A stretch of 64,000 nt of DNA from Ilyonectria destructans (lineage: Eukaryota > Ascomycota > Sordariomycetes > Hypocreales > Nectriaceae), in contig JAHEWK010000006.1 of NCBI GenBank assembly GCA_020740775.1, positions 1,612,001 to 1,676,000 on the forward strand, in the 5' to 3' direction. Made by a program: the position numbers and the translations under genes. Below, piece by piece: positions 11,094 to 24,362 of the stretch; within the stretch, counting starts at the first letter, position 1, and each line of letters starts with the position of its first letter. The notes under the pieces are model-generated. The model saw nothing but the letters and a program-made list of their open reading frames with translations. It made no database searches and was not told the origin of the DNA.

Positions 11094-12069
11094 GATCGAA
11101 TCCGAATGTGATCTGCTTCGTGCTGCAGCGTGTTGCTCGGGCTGTCGTATCGAGAGCGAGTTTTGCGTGCAGAGGAGTGCAGAGGACAGTTGCATTTAAG
11201 CGCCATGGCCGAGAGCGCTGGAGCGGCGCCTCCAACGGCGGCCCGAGAAACAGGGTGGCGGACGCTAGCTGGGGCTTGGCTGCGCTGGGGATTAGCTGGG
11301 GAAAGCTCGACGACCTAGAAATACGGGCTGCGCACGCGGTGGAGACCTGGCCTGGGCTTGCGCTGCGCTGCCCCCGACGAGTCCGCACCGCGCCACGCAA
11401 TCATGAGGCGACGACGGGCGACTGGTGGCTTGGGCACGTCGCTCTGTGAGTTGACGGTGTTGCGGCCCTCACCCGGGAAAAAAGAAGCAAAAATCCTTGG
11501 CAATGTGAAACAAGTGGTTTCGCCCTATAGTTGCGCCGGCGGTTTTCTTGGTCCGCCATGCTCCATGACGCCGTCTTCCCCCTAGCGGTTGTGTGAGGTC
11601 ATCGATGGCGGGGGGCCTGTTCGGGCGCCTGAACTTCCGATGTCCCCTGGCCGGACCGCTTTGACATGTACAAATGTCCCAAGTACCGGCGAGTCCGTTG
11701 GACAGGATGATATTAGCTTGAATCTAAACCAATGTACCTAGTAAGCCCTCTTCGAAGGACGTATGCTGACACTAACCTAACCCAGGCGCTCTCCCGAATT
11801 GCGGCAACAGGCTTGTGCTTCTTGCGTCTACCGCTTGTGCGCTACAGCGATTTACTTTCCAACTAAATCCATCCCACTTGTAACAAAAAAAAAAAAACAT
11901 ATGTCTGAGCTTCCACCAGCCGACCGGGTATCCTCGTCTCGTATGCTATAATTAACAGTTAGGTATTACTTTTTCAGCCGGCGAGTTCAATCAAGCGTCT
12001 TGTGCTGAGCCACACCATTGCGAGGCCGTCAGACGCTCGGCTCAGTCCAGCTAATCTGCACCAGCCCGA
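11094..12069. other. Intergenic, no gene seen
   Basis: This holds the promoter side of the AhpC/TSA-like gene and the 3' flank of the HET gene. A 13-14-nt run of A lies near 11884-11897. No supported gene. Confidence 0.5.
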
Positions 12070-14006
12070 CTAACACCACTGGGTGGCCTTCTTCTTGGCC
12101 GAAATCATCAACAGTGGCGGGCTGAAGCGTTCCCACCAGGCCCTCTTCCTCTTCCACGGATATCCCATCGGCACTCTCACTGGCTCTCGGCCCTGTGCGC
12201 GTGCCGGCTCAATCTCGACCACGAGGCTGTACTGCGTGTAGCCGAGGAATGTATTGGGCCGGAACGTCGCCCTGACCACAACGTCTCCCAGGTCTACTAG
12301 TCGTCCGTCGCTGCGTTTGGTCCGGAATCGATTCATCATCTCCACAAACGTCTCCCGCGCCGAGAAAAGTTCCACGGGATCGCGATCCAGCACGAAGATG
12401 TCTGGCTCCCCTTGCAGATGCACCTCAGTCCGTGAAGCTCCGGGCATAGCCCCCTTCCAGGGGAGGACTCGACACCATGGCTTGATATGTTTCACGCCTT
12501 CAGCCTTGCTTTCTGGCTCTATGCCGGCGTCTTCGTCCAGGTGGCCATAGCCCCAAATGAGGAAGAAGCCCCGCGACATTTCGTTTTCCACCACAAATAC
12601 CCCGACATCACTGTCTACAATGTGTAAGTCGTCAGAGACTAGCTCCGAGGTACCGAGGGTGTAGTGAAGAGTCGGTGGCTGAACTAGTGGGGTGACGAAG
12701 AGTTTAGGGTTCCCTCGTGCTGCTGGATACGTCTCTGTCAGTGCAACCTGCAAACGTCCAAACTGTGCATCCCCCTCTTTGAAAGAGACTGTGTTAAATG
12801 TGTCAGCGGAAGTTTGGTGCAATTGCCCACATCCATTGACTTACCTTTTGTGATAGTTAAACTGGACATGGAGCCAATGACTTTGCCCTGTGGGTGAGGC
12901 TCTAGCTGGACGAATGGCAACTCATGATATTGCTCAAAGACCTTGCCTATCCCCCGTCTTCGTAGAATTATACCAATCCTTGATTGGCTACCGTCGAAGA
13001 TGCAATCAACTATTGCAACGACGAAGTGGCCCTTGATGACGATATCTCCTGCAGCATACACGACACAGGGACAGTTCAGGGCCTCGATGGCGAGGGTTCG
13101 GGGGTTTGTGACCGAGACCCTCGAAGATGCCGACCCTTGTGCTTCTAGCCATCTTACACTCCCGCTGTACTCATAGTGAGAGGGATTCTGGCGCAACGGG
13201 GCGCCGGCACCCCAGGAGACCAGAATAGACGGGTCTCCGGTATACCGTATAATTTCGTGGAGCAGGCGTTGGAAGGCCTTATCACCCTCCCCATATAAGA
13301 GAGGCATGTTGACGTCGAAGAGTCCTAGGAGGCTGTACGCTGTATCCTCTTCCCGTGAAGTCTCTCTGCCCACAGCCCAGGATAGGCGGGCCGCCACGCT
13401 GTAGGAGCTAAGGATGGACCGTAGGCGGTAGTCTCGGTGGTGGTGGCGCTGCCATTGTATCAGGTCGTAGGCGCTGGAGGCAATGGGCTGCTTCCGAGCC
13501 AGGACTGGCTCATGGATGTTGGTGATTTCCGAGATGGTGCGGGCCATGGCGTTCCTATCGCCTATGTATGTCCAATTGCAGTCGTAAAAGGCCACCACCT
13601 CGGGGGCGATGAGCTCCTGGAGAGTCCAGCCACGCTTAAACCACTGGCTGAGGGCGAAGCCGTACCTGTCGTCCTTGTCTACGTCGACGAGATAGGCATA
13701 GCACACGACAGCCTCGTGATACCACAGAAACATGGAGTTGATGGCCTCCGACAGCTCGGCGCTGCTGCCCTTGTCAATGCAGCAGGTGTCGATCCAGATG
13801 TAGTCGAGATGGTCGACAACGGCCCGGGCGCAGGCGCTCTTCACCTTGGTCGCGGCCGGGGACGAAATGCGGTGTTGCCAACCATCATGGACGGCATCTT
13901 GGAAGAGCAGCTCGGCGTCGCCCCACCGGTGCGACAGGATTGCGTATCGCGGGGCCTGACCGACGAAAGACTCGAGGCGGAGCGTCCTGGCGTTGAGGAG
14001 GCGCAT
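12070..14006 (-). CDS. HET-domain heterokaryon incompatibility protein
   Basis: Exons 14006-12845 and 12788-12070 give 626 aa, with a 56-nt intron (GTAAGT...CAG). The N-terminus MRLLNARTLRLESF leads directly into the HET core: YAILSHRWGD, then YIWIDTCCIDK, SEAINSMFLWY, and FKRGWTLQELIAP. These are the four hallmark blocks of PF06985. It is followed by EDTAYSLLGLFDVNMPLLYGEG, the usual end of the HET/DUF8212 class. The remaining about 350 residues are beta-rich and not recognised; no NACHT, ankyrin or WD repeats are visible. HET domains trigger programmed cell death after non-self fusion in filamentous fungi. Whether this one is allelic or polymorphic cannot be told from one genome. Confidence 0.93.
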
Positions 14007-15098
14007 GACACGCGGTCTGGAGTCGTGAGAGTCGTCCGGGCGAGGCGCATCAGTTGCACCGGCCTGCCTGGATATGGAGGATCATGATCTTGACGTGGGC
14101 TCGCTTCGGGGAGGTATCATTAATGCGTGACAGGTTGTGAAGCAGGATCTAAACGGACCGGGGGACATGGTGAGCACTGATCAGCAGCGAGCCTTGCGAC
14201 TGATGCTGGCCGCGGTTGGCTGAGACGGTCCCCCAAAGTCCTTGTCATCAGCGACCCAACGCCAACCCGTCAGCGGTCGGCGGGTGGCGCAGGGCGCTGT
14301 AACACCCGCCCTAGAGGGACAGGCACCGGACATCCTCCACTGCGTGCGGCCGCTACCTAATTAAGAGTTGATGGTGTCGGGGTCTCGTGCGTCATGCGCA
14401 TTTACAGGGTCCAAGATGCGGAGGGGACAATGGGCTCGGGTCTAGCCAGAGCAAATACGAAAGTAGCAATATTCCTACGAGTTTTACATAGTACTTAAGC
14501 ATGACAATGCTTCCGGATCTACGGATACTGATACCAAAGTGGTAAAGCAAGTCTGCTTCCACTGCAGTTTCACGGTGGAGCACTTGAACTTGGGGAGACG
14601 GGAGCCAAGTGGAGGAGTGCCATGTCTCCATCGGGGCTTGAATAGGTAATAACCATCACCATACCCAGAATAGACACTGTTATCCATCCACACTGTGGAA
14701 GACGCAAGGCGACATGAATTGGATAGGGGGATGGTGATACAACGGCGTGAGCATGCTGCCACTTCCGTCACCATCCCGTCCCGAATCAGTAAAACACCAC
14801 CATGATGCGCTGGACGGTACCCCACAAGGCGACCTCCGGCAATAATTAAACCGTGCGATGTGCTACCCACTTCATCATGGCAAAAATCTGCGGTGGGGCT
14901 ACGGAATGACGGGGTGGACAAAAATAACCCCTACGTTACAATGGCGGGGATGGCGACGGCCGAATTCTGTCCACGGCCGACAAATCGCCTGGTGGGGTAA
15001 TCAATCCCACCCATCCCGCCTGGCACAACCCGCGCACCGATTTCTTTTCTTGCTCGACAGCAGTCTTGCTCTTCCATCACTCGCGCAGGTCCGCCAAC
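14007..15098. other. Divergent intergenic region
   Basis: This is the upstream region of both the HET gene (minus) and MetAP2 (plus). Short frames at 14392-14921 have no motif. Promoter elements are not individually recognisable. Confidence 0.5.
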
Positions 15099-16631
<1,533 letters not shown>

Positions 16632-17889
16632 ATCGTATAAGTGAAAAGTGCTCGATAGTTATTTGCGAGAAGGACTCTGAAATACGACTCTCCTCTTCCT
16701 TATATAGGGTAACTCCAGATCGAATCAATGAATTTATCGTTGTGGTGTCGCATGCCGACACCAGTCAATTTCAATGATGAGGCATACGGCGTATAATGAG
16801 GTCATTGGTAGAATGAGAATGGCGGGCCGGGAGTGATTCATCATCCAGCTAGTCGTGCTCGTGAAAAGAGTGTCCCGCCCGGCATCGCCGTCAAGCCCTT
16901 TGTTTACTCATTCATTCATCCACGGCAAGGGTTACATTTACCCCAGCCACTGGCTATGCAGGAGAGTGCCAACTGCAACCGGGCTTTGACACAACCGCAT
17001 CTGCTCATTCGTCTGCAAGATGCTCGATCGATCCCGAACGTTGTGGCTGGCCATGCACGGGGATTGTTGAGTGCAACCGCTTCTGCCAAGTTCCAGTGCA
17101 AACCCCGGATTGCCGATCAAGGGTCGCAGCCGGTCAATCGAAGGCCGATCGCCTCCGCTGGACGATCGGGATCGATGCCGTGGACCAATGTTGGTTGACG
17201 GATCATCAATTCCCAGTTCTCACGGCATCGTTCGCTTGCTCCGGCTTCTTCCTGCGTCACCCGCCACCCTGTGGCTTAGTCCACGGGGGGGCGAACACCC
17301 GGGGAGGACGCCGGGTCCTGCTGAAGAGGGATCCTGCTGGCCGGGCCAATGGGCGCGCTGCAAAAAACCTGCAAATTCCGGGGCTTTCTCGCGGTGTCGC
17401 ACGCGCCATGCCGCATGGGGCTAGGGTACCGCCTGAACAGGACTAGCTGGCCTGTGCACGCGCTCGGGCCAGGTAGCCGACGGGCTCCGAAGGGGCCACC
17501 GGAGATAGCGACTTTCTTCACATGCGGCGAACAAATTTATCGACGCGCTCCCCAGACAAAAGCCGCACGCACCGCACTCACACTTGCTGTCGATCGTCAT
17601 CGTCGTCGTCGTTTTCGTCTGTCTGGGGCATTCGTTCATAAGCGGGTTTCTTTGTTCTTCCCTGTCGCTGATTCAGACTACCCTCACGGGGTAAACGGCT
17701 TGGCTACGTTTGTCTGTGCCTGTACCTACCAAAGGACAAAAAAAGTCTGTCTTACCTCGGAGAGCTTCCTTCTCTCCCGGCCATCACCACCGCCATTCGA
17801 CTTCTCCCCCTTCCACCATCTCCGCCTCCTACAAACCTACAACTCCTCCTCTACCCGACGAATCCTACGAATCCTCACCGACCGCCATC
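16632..17889. other. Intergenic and upstream region of the Ups2-like gene
   Basis: No supported gene. The 350 bp before 17890 are pyrimidine-rich, as is common in fungal leaders. Several 60-230-codon frames here overlap each other on both strands and show no motif. Confidence 0.5.
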
Positions 17890-18453
17890 ATGAAGGTCTT
17901 CTCCAACACTGTCACCTTCGACTACTCGTGGGACGAGGTCTCGACCGCCAACTGGCGCAAGTACGGCCCGTGGAACAACAAGTCGGAGCACGTCATCGCC
18001 GTCGACACCATCTCCCGCGAGGTCGACCCCAAGACCGGTATCCTGCGCACTGAGCGCCTCATCACCTGCAAGCAGTCTTGCCCCGACTGGATCAAGACCA
18101 TTATGGGCACCAACTTTGAGAACCAACACGTCTATGAGGCCAGCTATGTCGACCCGGAAAACAAGACCATCACCATGGTCAGCCAGAACCTGACGTACAA
18201 CAACCTCGTCAACATCCAGGAGGAGGTCATCTACCGACCCCTCGGTGACCACCAGACCCAATTCAAGCAGACGGCAAACATTACCGCCCTCTGTGGTGGT
18301 TGGCAGCGAATTAAGAACAGCATCGAGGACAGTCTCGTGCACAAGTTCAAGGAGAACGCTGTCAAGGGCCGTGAGGGCTTTGAGCGTGTTCTTGAGATGA
18401 GCCGCAAGGTTTTTGCCGAGGAGAAGGAGCGCCAGCAACAGATGGTGATGTGA
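17890..18453 (+). CDS. PRELI/MSF1-domain protein, Ups2-like
   Basis: A single exon of 187 aa spans almost exactly one PRELI/MSF1 domain. The start MKVFSNTVTFDYSWDEV, the VIAVDTISREVD and ERLITCKQSCPDWI segments and the NLTYNNLVNIQEE strand align by eye with yeast Ups2 and human SLMO. These proteins work with Mdm35 in the mitochondrial intermembrane space to carry phosphatidylserine between membranes. The C-terminal helix (KGREGFERVLEMSRK) is followed by a short charged tail. No presequence is seen, as for the family. An in-frame upstream methionine at 17710 would add 60 residues of pyrimidine-rich leader translation and was not used. A second family member lies at 46565-47257. Confidence 0.92.
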   Translation: MKVFSNTVTFDYSWDEVSTANWRKYGPWNNKSEHVIAVDTISREVDPKTGILRTERLITCKQSCPDWIKTIMGTNFENQHVYEASYVDPENKTITMVSQNLTYNNLVNIQEEVIYRPLGDHQTQFKQTANITALCGGWQRIKNSIEDSLVHKFKENAVKGREGFERVLEMSRKVFAEEKERQQQMVM

Positions 18454-19592
18454 AGTGTTTCCTGATCCAGTTCCGACCACAACCACACCCTCACAAACCA
18501 CAACACCCTCCCCAATGGCCGCCTCGCATCTTGGCCGCGCCCGGCGGATTTTTGCACACACGACCCATCTCCACTATGACAGTTGCAACAACTGCACAAA
18601 ACGACGCACGACGAAACAGATGAATTTTTGTACATTGGACGAAAAAGAAGGGCAGCGGGAAGAGCCTTGCATTTGAGCATTTACATCGGTACGGCGTTTA
18701 GAGGTTTAAAACTTAAAAGACGGGGGATTACGAAGAGAGAAGAGGCTTTCTGGCCTGTTTGGTTGATGAAAACCTCCATTGTTTCTGTTCATTTCATTTC
18801 GAGGAGTTGTTCGGTTTTATACCCCCGGTCTATTAGACAGTCTACAAGCAACCTGGGCCTCCCTTGGGGAATCTGTTCCCAGGCCCATATGCCTAGAACG
18901 GGCTTTTTTGATAGAGTTACCAATTAGAGAGTTATTCAATCAAGATGAAGACTACAAATGAGTTCCTGATATCCTCAACCATGCCGTGTGCCGTCTCTGA
19001 CGGCGTTGTTCCTTGCCCCTCGTCTCCCCGACAATGACGAACGGTGACTCAACCTTGAACAGTCATTTCTTTGCATAGAGGACCCGACCGCCTCTCAATG
19101 GGGTCAATGCCAATGTGCCCGAGTGCACTGGCTGATATGTGTCGTGTGCTCTGGAGCTACGCTGGCCCACATAATGCGGAGAAGGGACGCCGCTGCGGGG
19201 TGGAAGGGTTAGAGCTCTGGGGCCGATGGCCGGCTTAGGACGGGCTGAAGGTTTGGAGGCACACCTTGGGCCGAGAATTAGAGAGGGCATCGGATTGACC
19301 GAGTTGTCGGCTATGCGGTTGTGGCTTCAGCCGCGGACTCTGATGGGTGCTTTGTAGGGCGATGTTATCCGCCATGCCTCGGGGACGGGGATGGTTCGGG
19401 AGTCGGAGTGTATGGATTTTGAGGTTTATCACGGGAGATGAAGATGGGTTGAATGGGATTACTGTGAAGATGTGCAGTTTGCTCTTGTGCCACAGCTAAT
19501 CGCGCGACTACAGATGATCTTGGCTGCTCCTTAGGGCCACCTAGGTTTCGATATTTATTCTCGTGTCAGTAGCAACACTAAAGCCTAACGCC
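18454..19592. other. Gap between convergent genes, no gene seen
   Basis: This holds the 3' flanks of the Ups2-like gene and the large GTPase gene. It is 1.1 kb and no motif-bearing frame was found. Confidence 0.5.
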
Positions 19593-22500
19593 TTATGTAC
19601 TAAGGAAAAAACCCGTAACTTTGTTCAGGAAAGCCCGGCCCCTCGTCTTCCACGCCGGAGTCGACACGTACACATGCCTCTCCCCGTCCGGCACGATTCG
19701 ATCTTCCTCGATGCACTCTCTTAGGGACTTGCCAAAGATAGGCATGCCTTCGAGTTTCTTGATAGCTGTGTCCACGGCCTCTTCACTGGGACATTGAACA
19801 TCTCCTTTCTCGACCTCCTCTCGCAGCAATTTCAGTCTCGTCTCGTACATCCTGCGCTGCTCCACCAGTTGATCTGCTACGTCGCGTCGGCCCTCCCGCT
19901 GCGCCACCTGGATGCGAATCTCATAGTAGCCGAGGCTACTGTCGCTATAAACGCCTCCGATTGAGTTCATTTCCAGGTATACACCAATCTGGGCGCGTGT
20001 TTCATATATTTGCGTCTGCTCCCACTCGATAGCTTTCTTCATCATGGTGCACTCCTGTGACTTTTGCTGGATCACCTGCTTAGCCTTCTCATTACTCTCA
20101 ATCTTGCTCGTGGTGTCCGGGTCGTCGATCTCGCGCTCCTCATTACGCAGCGCGTAAGAGACTCGCATGTGCTGTTTCCAACTGTGCTTGCAGCGACAAC
20201 AATCATTACCTGTCGAGAATGGTAACCTCCAAAACGGGTTGCAGCTTTCAAGTGCGGCATGCCCGATGATCTCATCTGGAACCTTAATGTTACAGTTGTC
20301 ATGGCAAATCGTGTTATATTTTGTGCGCATCTCGCCGTCGGCGTCGCGAACCTGGGTGCTACAGGCTTCGTTAGAGCAAACTGTCACCTTGCTCTGTAAG
20401 TTGTGTCGAACTAGAACGGTTATTTTGACTCTGAATTTGGCAAGCTCGATCTGAAGGTTCTGTCCTTTGGCGTCAAGCTCATCCAGGTCTTGCTTCGCCC
20501 TGTCGAGGTCGCTTTTTGACTTCTCCATAACAGCAAGGAACTGTGTTAGGGGCTTTGCCATGCCATCTAGAAATGTCCGGGCTTGATTCAACCTCAGAGT
20601 CTTTTCAAGGTCGTGAGGTGGAAGCCGCATGGCTGCCAGCATGAGGTGGTCGGATTGTTTGACGGACATTTCCCACATGAAATCGTATTGCCCCTTATAG
20701 GGCCACATTTTACCTGTCTTCTTGTAGTGGGCCAGGAACTTGTAGCCTCCCGCGTCAAAGAAGAACTGGTTATCCGGCCGTCGAGCCACTGGGTTCTGCA
20801 GCTCCCGTAGCATCTGATCCAAAGTAACTGCGGTGGCGCCAAGGGCAAAATTTGTGCCGTTGGCGTTTGTGAAGCCGAAAATAATATTGCGTGCGACGTC
20901 TCGATGTAAGTGGATGAACAACTGCCTGATGCAGAACTTGAAGCTGTCATCCAGCCGGGTCTCGTTTGGGTGCAAGAGGAACAAAACGGCACTCAGCTTG
21001 TTGATATCTTTTAGGGCATGGAAGACGTCATTCATGTTCAGGCGGTCCTGATCGAGGCCGCCAGTGTCGAGAATGCCGGGCGTGTCAATGAACCGGAACA
21101 TCTTGCCCTTGATGGAAAAGTGGTAAAATTTCGTTTTTCTTGTGGAGGACTGGCCAGTCGTCGAGAATGTCTCTGCGGAAGATTCGTCGCCATAGGCGAG
21201 GTTGTGGTCCACCTTGTCTTGGTCCTGCCACGAGAAGGAGAATGGAATTGGATGTTTGATGGGTTCGGGGTCAGCCATTGCCTCGTCCAGCGTTGCGAAC
21301 TGATTGTACATGCAAAAGCTGTTGATGAACATTGACTTCCCAACGCCAGACCTTCCGAGCAGCAGGATGTTGTACTCTTCATCTGGATCAAGATTCTCAA
21401 GCTGGTGCCTCAATTGCGCGTCATCCTCAAATTTGACGAACTTGCTGCCGTGGCCTTTGTGTCCGCACTTGAACACTGCGTGTGATGCAAGGTAGCGGCA
21501 GCAGAAGCAGTACAGATACTCGTCATCATATCCGTAGGCTACCAGTTCCCGGCAGTTGGGACAGGTCCATGTGGATTTCGGTTTCCCGAAACAGTGTGAC
21601 CCAGGGCAGAAAATCCTGAGAATCCGCCTTCCAGGAGGGGGTTGGGTTGTCAGCCTCTCAGAGAACTGGATCCCATTACACCTGACAAGGTCCTTGTCTT
21701 GCAGCTCTTCTCGGTCCCTTGCCACATCGCGAACAAGGACCTCTCCGCTGCGACGATGTTCGATGTAAGGCTCCTTGGGACTCGGCTGAGAACATCTGGA
21801 GATATCCCGATCGAAGTCGACAATGATCACCCGTGAATTGGGAGGCGGATCGTCAAGGAGGTCCAAAAGAACTTGCTGATTTCGACTCCAAGTTGGGACT
21901 TGTCTCATCGCTTCGCTGAAGTAGAGGATGTACAGGTTTTCAGTGTCGTTTTGCATGATGACACTATCCAGTTCGTCGCTAGCGTGCTTCAAATACCTAG
22001 CTCCCTTTCTTGTGACTGCATTGGCGAAGGCGATCTTTCCAACAAACTCGTCCGTGATGGAACGATACTCGACTTTATCCTCGGTGCCAGTTTCGTCAAG
22101 CAGCGTATAGAGGTCGTCCATTTTCGAGCCGCTGCGAATACTGACGATAGTGGTCCTTAAGCTTTCTTTGAATCCCGTCTCGTCCACCTCGGCATGCTTT
22201 TTGATGTTCCGAGCTCTCCGGATCTGACTGCTTGGGATGCAGAAAGCGTGCTGCTCGAGGAGATCAACGTAATTTGAGAGGCTTCTGATGACTGTTCCCC
22301 ATTCTATCAGCCGTTCGAGGGCACAATCAACCGCGCTCTTGTCCAGCAGTTGCACGATATGGGTGTGAGCCACATCCAGGTGGAACGATTTAGCAAGTTC
22401 CGTGAGCGGAAGCAGATGGATCGTAATTGGCACGCCCTTCCCGTTATTAACGGTACTCACGTGAGAGGGAATAGCTCGTACAAACTCGGAAACTCCTTCG

Positions 22501-23216
22501 AAATCGCGAGGGATGCTCTCGTTCCCAACCCCTTCAGCAATGACTTCGAAGTCAAACGAAGTTGAGATCGATTTGAGGTCTGACCGAGCCGTCCCTTCGG
22601 CGGACAAATCCAGATCACCGATACAGCGAACGATCTGACTGGCAATTGCATTGCGGCTAGGCGCGCCCGGAGCGTCTTGAGCACCCCGGGGACTAACGGC
22701 CACCCTCCCAGACAAGTTGGAGCCGTTATTCTCGTCTCGGACCTCTCTCCTGGCCGTAACAACGACCTGAGCACCCCAATCAATTTGCCAGACGACATGT
22801 GTGGCTTCAGTTGTGTTGAATGCGTCCATGTTTAGATGAGGTTTCAAGGCCTCACCAAGGTGAAGTTTTTCGAATTTAGTTCTCAGAGTGCAGACAGCGG
22901 ATGCCTCCTGGAGACGATCACTCGACTTCCTCTGAGACAAGTACTTGGCTCCCCAGCTCGAAGTTGACATTCCGCAGAGAATGCTGACTCCAAGCTCAGC
23001 CGAGATGTTGAGGTTCTGGAACTTTTCCTCGAGACAGTCTGTCGTGGTGTGGTGGTAGGTCTGTCTGGACAAATCTTGCTCAATAACGAGCTCAGGTGGA
23101 ACAGTCACCGTCTTGAGAAGTGATTGACCGAGAACCCTCTCAGAGCGGGCATCGTATAAAACACCGAGAGTGACGGCTAGACCCAGAGCAGGGCGGGATT
23201 CGCTGTGCTCTGCCAT
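19593..23216 (-). CDS. SNTX-like / AIG1-like GTPase-domain protein, 1207 aa
   Basis: One uninterrupted exon. The N-terminus (ALGLAVTLGVLYDARSERVL) matches the start of the stonustoxin-like (SNTX) family found in fish, bacteria and fungi, and the following about 450 residues fit the helical and thioredoxin-like part of that family. A first Cys-rich segment with CPGSHC, CPNC and CFCC pairs lies at about 540-592 and looks like a zinc ribbon. A GTPase domain follows: P-loop LLLGRSGVGKS (about 620), FIDTPGILDTGG (G3, about 710) and a FGFTNANG strand near where G4 would be, closest to AIG1/septin-type GTPases. A second Cys/His-rich segment lies near 942-1012 (CSNEACSTQ, CHDNC, CCRCKHSWKQHM), and the C-terminus is coiled-coil-like. 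A canonical NKxD motif was not found. Function unknown; an intracellular sensing or membrane-remodelling role is speculation. Confidence 0.85.
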   Translation of the reverse strand: MAEHSESRPALGLAVTLGVLYDARSERVLGQSLLKTVTVPPELVIEQDLSRQTYHHTTTDCLEEKFQNLNISAELGVSILCGMSTSSWGAKYLSQRKSSDRLQEASAVCTLRTKFEKLHLGEALKPHLNMDAFNTTEATHVVWQIDWGAQVVVTARREVRDENNGSNLSGRVAVSPRGAQDAPGAPSRNAIASQIVRCIGDLDLSAEGTARSDLKSISTSFDFEVIAEGVGNESIPRDFEGVSEFVRAIPSHVSTVNNGKGVPITIHLLPLTELAKSFHLDVAHTHIVQLLDKSAVDCALERLIEWGTVIRSLSNYVDLLEQHAFCIPSSQIRRARNIKKHAEVDETGFKESLRTTIVSIRSGSKMDDLYTLLDETGTEDKVEYRSITDEFVGKIAFANAVTRKGARYLKHASDELDSVIMQNDTENLYILYFSEAMRQVPTWSRNQQVLLDLLDDPPPNSRVIIVDFDRDISRCSQPSPKEPYIEHRRSGEVLVRDVARDREELQDKDLVRCNGIQFSERLTTQPPPGRRILRIFCPGSHCFGKPKSTWTCPNCRELVAYGYDDEYLYCFCCRYLASHAVFKCGHKGHGSKFVKFEDDAQLRHQLENLDPDEEYNILLLGRSGVGKSMFINSFCMYNQFATLDEAMADPEPIKHPIPFSFSWQDQDKVDHNLAYGDESSAETFSTTGQSSTRKTKFYHFSIKGKMFRFIDTPGILDTGGLDQDRLNMNDVFHALKDINKLSAVLFLLHPNETRLDDSFKFCIRQLFIHLHRDVARNIIFGFTNANGTNFALGATAVTLDQMLRELQNPVARRPDNQFFFDAGGYKFLAHYKKTGKMWPYKGQYDFMWEMSVKQSDHLMLAAMRLPPHDLEKTLRLNQARTFLDGMAKPLTQFLAVMEKSKSDLDRAKQDLDELDAKGQNLQIELAKFRVKITVLVRHNLQSKVTVCSNEACSTQVRDADGEMRTKYNTICHDNCNIKVPDEIIGHAALESCNPFWRLPFSTGNDCCRCKHSWKQHMRVSYALRNEEREIDDPDTTSKIESNEKAKQVIQQKSQECTMMKKAIEWEQTQIYETRAQIGVYLEMNSIGGVYSDSSLGYYEIRIQVAQREGRRDVADQLVEQRRMYETRLKLLREEVEKGDVQCPSEEAVDTAIKKLEGMPIFGKSLRECIEEDRIVPDGERHVYVSTPAWKTRGRAFLNKVTGFFLST

Positions 23217-24362
23217 GTGGACGGCGTTGGACTTGTGATCGAAATGATGGCAGGTTTGGGCTGAAAGAGTAAGAAGTGAGGGGATGATGGCAGAAAATCC
23301 GGTTCGGGCGGTTGCAGGGCATTAATAGAGCCTGACGGCGTGCCGAGTCTCTGATAGCGGCTACTTTCATGCTGTCATATAGATGTAGGCTGCGCCACGT
23401 AGTAAGAGCGAAACATCATTGGCCCTGCAAGCGGTTATGTGCTGTGAGAACTGCATGTTGGTCACACGTATGCCCGTTTGTGTGGTTGTTGACCGCTCTT
23501 GCAAAGTGCAAATGGGGGTTCTTGCTGCAAGGAGGTAAGACATTATGATATGATTGGTTGGGCAGACCTGCAACAAGCCCTTCGCGCCAACGCCAACGTA
23601 CTCTGTTTCGAGGCCAGCCTGTTGACACCGACGCTGCAACTACCAACAGTGGAGGTTTGCAACGCACAAGAAACACCGAATTCACGTCAGACAAAGGAGT
23701 TGCACATGGAGCCCATCCTTGGCTAAACGGCATATCGCATAGGCAACAACGAGAACTTGCCAGAAAATCGAATCTAACTTCTCACGGGCTCAGAGAAGTG
23801 GTTCGCTGTTTGGGACATTGTATTCCCAGGTCAACCCCGACCCGATTGGGCGTACATGGATTCAAATCTCTCAGAAGACATTTGCCAATTTCGAGAGTTC
23901 TCTAATAGCTATGATATACCAATTTTGCTAGAAAACCTAAATGCTAGTCAGATTCCGCCTTTATTAGTTAAAGGGACAACACTTAACATTTATAAAGCAC
24001 TTCGTCGGGGGCCTGAAATAGTGTACCAGGAGTGACTATCCACAAATACGGCCTGGCATCGTCATCCTGTGACAATTAGACAAGGTCTGAAATGGCTCGC
24101 GCCGAGCCGTGCTTCGCGGTCGATCCAAACCGGATTAGGCCGTCTTCAAATCGTTTGGCCAGTCTGAAGCCGACAACCAAGGCTGTTGGGTTAGATAGCC
24201 AGCGGCGCGAATAAGAAACCTGCCAATCTGCGATAAGGGCATCTTGTAGTCTCGCGGGATTTGCGTTGATTCTTGATTCCTTACTTGCAAAGGGCAATTG
24301 AAATGTGTTCGATACGCCCTTAGTTGTCCCAGCATCCTGGCTTGCGACTCTTAAGGCATCTC
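23217..24362. other. Intergenic, partly AT-rich
   Basis: This is the upstream region of the large GTPase gene and the 3' flank of the next locus. Bases 23880-24010 are clearly AT-rich. The frame at 24076-24366 on the minus strand has no motif and is not supported. Confidence 0.45.

Noticed and set aside
13437..14087. 216-codon plus-strand frame opposite the HET gene
   Set aside because: Lies entirely over the HET core domain on the other strand; no recognisable domain.
17875..18561. 228-codon minus-strand frame opposite the Ups2-like gene
   Set aside because: Antisense shadow of a clear PRELI-domain exon; Val/Leu/Asp-rich with no motif.
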